This document shows, piece by piece, positions 58,914-64,000 of a stretch of DNA of 64,000 bases (its first letter is position 1; each line of letters opens with the position of its first letter). The stretch comes from Trichobilharzia szidati (lineage: Eukaryota > Platyhelminthes > Trematoda > Strigeidida > Schistosomatidae): the NCBI GenBank assembly GCA_944472155.2, contig OX235279.1, positions 54,967,564 through 55,031,563 on the forward strand, given 5' to 3'. The notes under the pieces were generated by a model. It worked only from the letters and a program-made list of their open reading frames with translations. It had not been told where the DNA came from and did no database searches. The position numbers were made by a program, and so were the translations under genes.

Positions 58914-61296
58914 GCACAGATGTGCAGTAGTTCAAGTCGCCACACTCCAGGTAGCACACAAATCAAGAGAATAAATTAGGAGAAATGCATAATATAGAAA
59001 GTAAACAGAGGTGTGAGACAAAGGAATGGTAATAACGAAGAACAAAACAGTTTAATTGGAAATCATGAGTCACAGGGAGTGGATACATCTGCACCACTGA
59101 GAACGATTTTTAGCCATGTCACTAATTGTCTCCAGCCACTGGTTTTTGCCGTCCCGAGGGCCCCAACGAAGAAGTCTACACCTTCCTACGTGGCATAAAC
59201 TAATTGTTGTGGATTTCATTGACTGGTGTCATGTTTTGGTTTGACCGCCTCTAGCTCTTGTCCAGCCTGACCCTTTGTCAGTTAACATTGCCCATCGAGG
59301 AAGGCGATGGCTAGGCATGCTTGCATAAAACATGTCCTAACCATCTCAGTAGATGTAATTTCACAGCCTCGTCGATTGATTTCCCCTCCTTACCTACCAC
59401 TCGACGCCTAACCTCAATATTACTCTTCCTATTATACCACTTCACATAGATAGAACGCAGGCATCTATGATCAAAGACAGCTAGCCTTTTCATACCTTAC
59501 ACTCTCAATGGCCAGGTCTCACAGCCATAAAGGAGAACGGAGCGGAGTGCTGACAGTACACCCGCCCTTTGGTCGACAGCCGGATATCACGTCTACACCA
59601 GAGATGGCGTAAGTTGACATATGCGAAACTTGCCCTCTGTATCCGTGTTGAGATTTCGTCAGCGATCAACCCGTTGGGGCTGATGCAACTTCCCAAACAA
59701 GTGAAGTGGTCAACGCGCTCTACCATTTTGCTCCCTGTTTCTAATCTAGGAGTCAGTGTAGACCAGTCCTGCAGCATCATCTTAGATTTGGCGGGAGCGA
59801 ATCGCATGCCACACATTCGTAGATTGCAGCTCAAAGTGTTCAGTAGACTGCATCTTGTCAGCGTCTTCACCTAGGGGGGAGGACTAAATATATTCCCCGG
59901 TAACAAGTCAATCCCTGAGTTGCTGAAGTCAGTTAAGGTTAAGTCCATTAGTATGTCTGTGATGAAACTAAATAGAAATGGGGATAGTGGGCATCCCTGA
60001 CGGACACCATTGGTTTCACCACTTCAGATGACAACTCGCCGTAAGCCCTCACCTGGCTGCATGAGTATGAGTAGAGTGCCTTGATCAGTGCAATGTATTT
60101 CCTCAGCATTCCCTTCACAGCTAAGCATCGCCATAGTACCTCTCGATCGACAGAATCGAATGCCGCCTTTAGGTCAACAAATTTGACGATTGTTGGACGC
60201 CGGTAAGTATGCCTATGTTCCACAATCTGTCGCAGGGTGAAGATATGGTCAATACACCCTCTTCCTGGTCTAAAGCCTGTCTGGACCGCTCAGTTTACGC
60301 TTTGTTTTTGAGCCTAGAACTTTAGATACCATATTAGTTAAACTAATCCCCCTGTGATTATCACAGAAAGACTTGTCTCCCTTCTTATATATGGGGATAA
60401 CTAATAACTTACACCAATCCGACGGGACTTCCTCTGATTACCAGACGCTGCTTAGTACCTTAGTTAACGCAGACAGTAAACTGTCTCCAGCGTACTTAAA
60501 TACCTCTGAAATCATTCCATCGGGACCTGCTGCTTTGCCTCATTTCAGACTAGTGACAGCCTTAGTAACCTCAGTTAGTGACGGAGGACCTGTGTCTATA
60601 TCCCATTCAGGGAGGTGTTGGATGTTCAGCAGGATAAGTGTGGCTGTAGACCAATTAAACTGTTCCTCATAGTGTTCTTTCCAGCGTCCCAGTCGTCTAT
60701 CCTGGGAGCTAATTATGGTGGCATTTTTCTCTGAGATTGTTTCGCTTATCATATACCTTTTGCCACCTGTTTCCCTGATGAGCCTGAATAGTTGTCTGGT
60801 GTTGCCAATCGCCGATGCCTTTTCCATCTCTTTCGCTCTTGTCGCCCACCACTGTTCACGGTCATTACGAAGACTTCTTATTATTTCACGTTCGAGTAAT
60901 AGCTTTTGCAGTGTGTCTATAGCTAACTGAATGTTGTGCCGGGCTACCTCGGGGGAAGTCCTGCTGTCGACCTCAGAAACTCGTTTCGCTACTTCTTCCT
61001 TAAATAAGGACTCAGTGTTTCGATCTAGTTGGGGACGTAACTGTTTCGCTGCCATCAATTTCTTATGTCCATTTAGTCGTAAGCATAAACGTGCGTGAAC
61101 CAGATCATGATTGGAGTCTAGAAGGAGCGGCAGTCTTCTACTGACCCTCGCCAACGATCCCCAGTGGCTAAGTGGTCTATCTGAATCCAGCCTTAATTTG
61201 GTGGTGGAGGTCGCCAAGTTAAACAATGTCTTTCTTTGTACCTGAAGTTAGTTCTGACTAGGAACAGATGATTATCTGAGCAAAACTGTAGAAGAC
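58914..61296 (-). repeat. Right arm of the 2.4-kb inverted repeat (RTE element)
   Basis: This is the mirror image of 48798-51180 and lies in intron 3 of the BACURD gene. Unlike the left arm, the RTE sequence continues outward from 61296 to about 62390 (endonuclease and 5' region), so this is the longer and probably parental copy. At the inner end the match fades after GCACATC(T/G)GTGCA, near 58914/51180. Confidence 0.92.
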
Positions 61297-62351
61297 GATC
61301 ACCGTTTTCGGTTTGTCGGCAGGGAACTCCATGCGTACCACCTTCTTACTTCTCAGTCTGGCACAACTTCCCTACTGGGACATTGAAGTTGCCTGCTAAA
61401 ACAACTATATCTGAACATTTTTCAGCAAATTAGACAGTTTCAGGTAGAAGTTATCCTTTAGTTCATCCGAACTGCAGTCTGTTGGGGCGTTAGCGGAGTC
61501 TACGAAAAGACAACGACGGGTGACACCGTCCTTCCTTCTTCTAACGGACCCATTCAGACGAGCCGCACACATACAACTGTCTACTGGGATCTAGTCAAGA
61601 AGTGATTTTTCCGCCCTAACACTCAGTGCTATCCCTACACCTACGATCCGTCGTAAGCTAACTGAGGGGTCTTCTGACACTCTTAAAGTGAATTTTGCAT
61701 ATTCACCTTGTAAGCGTGTCCCCAAAACGCAGCAGACACCCATGGCTCGAGATGCCAATGTTCTTGCTAGTGATGCCTGCTGTCCGATTTGGCGGAGGGG
61801 GTGCTGACGTTAAATGCCCCAGTATGAAGTTGGTGACGTGACTTTAAGAGGCTGTCAGGGGTGTTTCTATGGCTCTCATCGTTGTTTGTGGTCACAGCGT
61901 GAAGTGAAGATGCCTTACTAGCCTGAAAATAGTACTAACTGTAGTACGGAGTGAAATGATGAGGGTGATGTGGGTAAGGGAGAATGATGCTCAGGAAGGT
62001 TTCGTGGGCTCTTGGAAGTGTGTGGGCGGTTGTTACTTCCCGGCTACCCACACCGTGGAAGTTGGTTGATTCTTCGTATAGCTGAAACAGAAAGAGGGTT
62101 AGTGTTGCGTGAAAGCACAGCCCAGGGGACAACTGCTTGAGGCCGGTCACACACGGCCTGTATGAACTACTGGTTTCTGTATTAGTAAACTTACCGGCGG
62201 TTACGGACCACCGTAGGGTAAGTCGGGATGTACAATTGTTGGGGTCAACCTTTCCTACTCCCCTCTCTCCAGAGTGGAGAGACAGCATAGCTGGCATACT
62301 GCTGTTACATCCTTTTTCCCCAGCAGTACGACTTCGCCCACAGACCCTCAA

Positions 62352-62379
62352 CATAGTGTAAAAAAATTCTTACACTATG
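62352..62379. repeat. Perfect 10-bp hairpin in the RTE 5' region
   Basis: CATAGTGTAA (62352-62361) and TTACACTATG (62370-62379) form a perfect inverted repeat with an 8-base AT loop. It lies at the outer end of the longest RTE copy, near where recognisable RTE sequence ends. Confidence 0.7.
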
Positions 62380-62399
62380 CTGGCGACTGTTTTTAGTTT

Positions 62400-63094
62400 A
62401 ATCGCTATCCTAACAAACTTCGTGGCAAGCTAAGACCTGCAGGAAAAATAGCTCCAGCCAGTACAGCTTGTTGGGTCATTACGATGTGCAAGCCCGACTA
62501 CCACGTCAAGGTAGCAGCTATCGGTCAGGCCAGCCATTGGTACTTATCATCGCCAGGGTTTAGAGCAGGATCATATTGCAACATCTGGCGAGTTCAAGTG
62601 GACCAAGCTTTCGAAGGAGTCGAATCATCTTGGCCAGACAAACCCACTTTGAAGTGGTCTCCATAGTGCCCGAACCAAGTAGCGAAGGTAACATTTGGAT
62701 CTGAATGATAGTTGAATTCAGTGCTATTGTTAGTAGCTGCATCAACTGAAGGAGCTAGTAAAGCTCATAAACCCAACTAGGCTACGTTATACTAGATGCT
62801 TTAAATACACAACGAAACAAGTCTGTTAAAATGTATTAGCAATCTTACAGTTAAATGCTCATAACTGTTGAATGGTGAGTAGAATTATATAAAAAGGTTC
62901 ACGGCTATCTTGGCCTTTTGAGAAACCCAGCAATCTGTGCATTATTTTCTTTTCTCAACATGTTTTGCCTAGATTTTACTACTAACTGTTTATATCGGCC
63001 TTTTATTGGTAAACTGAAGTTGACAAAAACAATGCCTATCGTAGTTTATTAATGCATACACAAATCAAATCTCTGTTTTTATTGTTTTGTGTAG
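62400..63094. other. BACURD intron 3, right part
   Basis: An open frame at 62484-62666 (+) reads SHWYLSSPGFRAGSYCNIWR with no known match and may be the outer end of the RTE 5' region or another repeat. The rest is AT-rich intron leading to the acceptor at 63094. Confidence 0.35.
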
Positions 63095-63302
63095 TAATTC
63101 ACACGACAATCTTCTGCGAAATATTGAATGCCTAGAGAAATATGCCCTGATGTTTCCCGCCACTGTATTATTTGTGAAAGATGTTCGAGACAAAAGCGAA
63201 CAAAATGAGATTTGTGAATGGAGCTACTACTGTCGCGGTCATCGTTTAAGAAGCATAGATTGTATAGCTATTCACTACTCCTCAGAAAAGCGTCTTATCA
63301 AA
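63095..63302 (+). CDS. BACURD-like Cullin-3 adaptor, exon 4 (partial gene, continues right)
   Basis: Acceptor TTTTGTGTAG, first base completes AG|T. The exon reads SNSHDNLLRNIECLEKYALM, FPATVLFVKDVRDKSEQNEI, CEWSYYCRGHRLRSIDCIAI and HYSSEKRLIK, and ends ATC AAA|GTAAGT. The DNLLRNIE..F..RVLFIKDV and WSFYG-G-KL blocks are the conserved C-terminal domain of BACURDs. Exons 1-4 total 687 nt (229 codons) without a stop. The C-terminal ~70-90 residues expected from the family lie beyond the window. Confidence 0.93.
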
Positions 63303-64000
63303 GTAAGTTCGACTACTAATTTATACTTCACACAATGTTAATTTTGAATAGAAAACGCGACACCAAGGATACGTTACCGATGTAGTATCTTACTTCCTAA
63401 ACCAGATGCTTTCCATAAGATCACGGCAAAATGGACCAGAAACGTATAGTATGTCAATCTGGCACATCTTTCATGAGCATAGTAAAGGAAAACGTAACAT
63501 AAATATTGTAACATTTAGTGTGACAAATCAGTATATGGGTATTGAGACCTAACTTTGTTAGTTCGCTTGGATTAAACTACTTTGAGCCCGCCTCAGTATT
63601 ACGCGGGTGGGAAAACTGATCTCTATCAGGGACTAAACGTATAAGAGAAGTGAGTAGTTCATATGATTTCTTGAATTACTATTCGATTTACCAAATCAAA
63701 TCTGTATACTGCTTTACAGTATTATCATTTTTCTTAAAGAGTGAAATTTATATACTGTTGACAACTTCAATCTGAGACGATCTCGGGCTGTCAGGTGGAT
63801 ATTGCTGTTGTCATGCAAGAGTTAAGTTTTACATAATTACATTGAGACCGCAAACTATTGTTTCGAATCAACAAGGAGACCTTAGCGAGGGCAGAACTTT
63901 AGAAAATGAAATGATCATAGTAAAATTCAGTAATATAGAAATATAAAGATTTTCATTTTCGAAAGCCAATCCAGAGAATACAATGCCAAAGGCGGTTCAG
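63303..64000 (+). other. BACURD intron 4, no further exon seen
   Basis: The donor GTAAGTTCG opens this intron. I did not find the expected next exon (the family continues with a T(K/R)VEFPEARIYEETL-type block) before the right edge. Confidence 0.5.

Larger units (their letters stand above)
58914..62390 (-). mobile_element. RTE-clade retrotransposon, longest copy, in BACURD intron 3
   Basis: From about 62390 leftwards on the minus strand: a 5' region with a perfect hairpin (62352-62379), then a decayed APE endonuclease. Its blocks are QIGQQASLARTLASRAMGVC, YAKFTLRVSEDPSVSLRRIV, GVGIALSVRAEKSLLD, AGNFNVPVGKLCQTEK and RLLQFCSDNHLFLVRTNFRY. The RT region then matches the left arm, with the same TGA, the same missing YADD segment and the same C-run. 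The endonuclease GD-N motif reads AGNFN, so a catalytic Asp is lost too. It lies antisense to the BACURD gene. Confidence 0.82.

Noticed and set aside
48868..61226. Two independent RTE insertions rather than one inverted repeat
   Set aside because: The arms share the same active-site deletion, the same stop and no net indels over 2.4 kb.
1..64000. Bacterial or viral origin, CRISPR arrays, operons
   Set aside because: Spliced animal genes, LINE/SINE/Penelope content and lack of dense coding frames exclude a prokaryotic source.

Overview
This is a eukaryotic, AT-rich, intron-containing window that is very probably from a schistosome or a close digenean fluke. The evidence is the set of repeats (RTE/SR2-like, CR1-like and Penelope-like retroelements, a Ty3/gypsy relic, tRNA-derived SINEs) together with two host genes whose short exons are interrupted by repeat-filled introns. 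The species assignment is inference; no search could be run.

Two host genes lie at the edges and point outward. On the left, minus strand, are three exons of a MARK/Par-1 Ser/Thr kinase (start codon at 9693; exons 9693-9028, 7848-7795, 2551-2503), which runs off the left end. On the right, plus strand, are four exons of a BACURD-type KCTD protein, a Cullin-3 adaptor with a T1/BTB domain (51427-51586, 56052-56317, 56992-57044, 63095-63302). These add up to 687 nt, exactly 229 codons, with all splice phases matching, and the gene runs off the right end. About 41 kb separates the two start codons.

The space between and inside the genes is mostly retroelement debris. From left to right: a tRNA-Gly-like SINE head (4.7 kb), an RTE relic (6.6-7.1 kb), a fold-back Penelope tail (10.0 kb), an RTE copy (11.8-13.8 kb), a Penelope copy (18.8-20.2 kb), a Ty3/gypsy relic (20.2-21.9 kb), an SR2-like relic (21.9-22.8 kb), an LTR-like segment (23.4-24.0 kb), several CR1 relics (27.1-31.5 kb), dispersed ~450-bp repeats with a SINE (28.4-29.4 and 35.8-37.6 kb), a three-level nested insertion (37.7-44.4 kb), an unidentified coding-like stretch (44.4-45.3 kb) and a long-ORF CR1 copy (46.6-48.3 kb). 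Some stretches (13.8-18.2, 24.8-27.0, 32.3-35.5 kb) hold nothing I can identify.

The most striking structure is a large inverted repeat. About 2.4 kb of an RTE element at 48798-51180 is mirrored at 58914-61296 with constant coordinate sum 110094, meaning no net indel. The arms flank exons 1-3 of the BACURD gene. Both carry the same deletion of the reverse transcriptase YADD motif, so the two copies are related by duplication or gene conversion rather than by two independent insertions. Inside the same gene lie two Penelope-family insertions that are themselves inverted repeats with 12-14 bp target duplications. At 38612-40467 a 1.86-kb DNA transposon-like insert (9-bp target duplication, ~23-bp imperfect terminal inverted repeats) splits a CR1 element at the SG/VIQGS codon junction and carries coding-like sequence of unknown origin plus a SINE.
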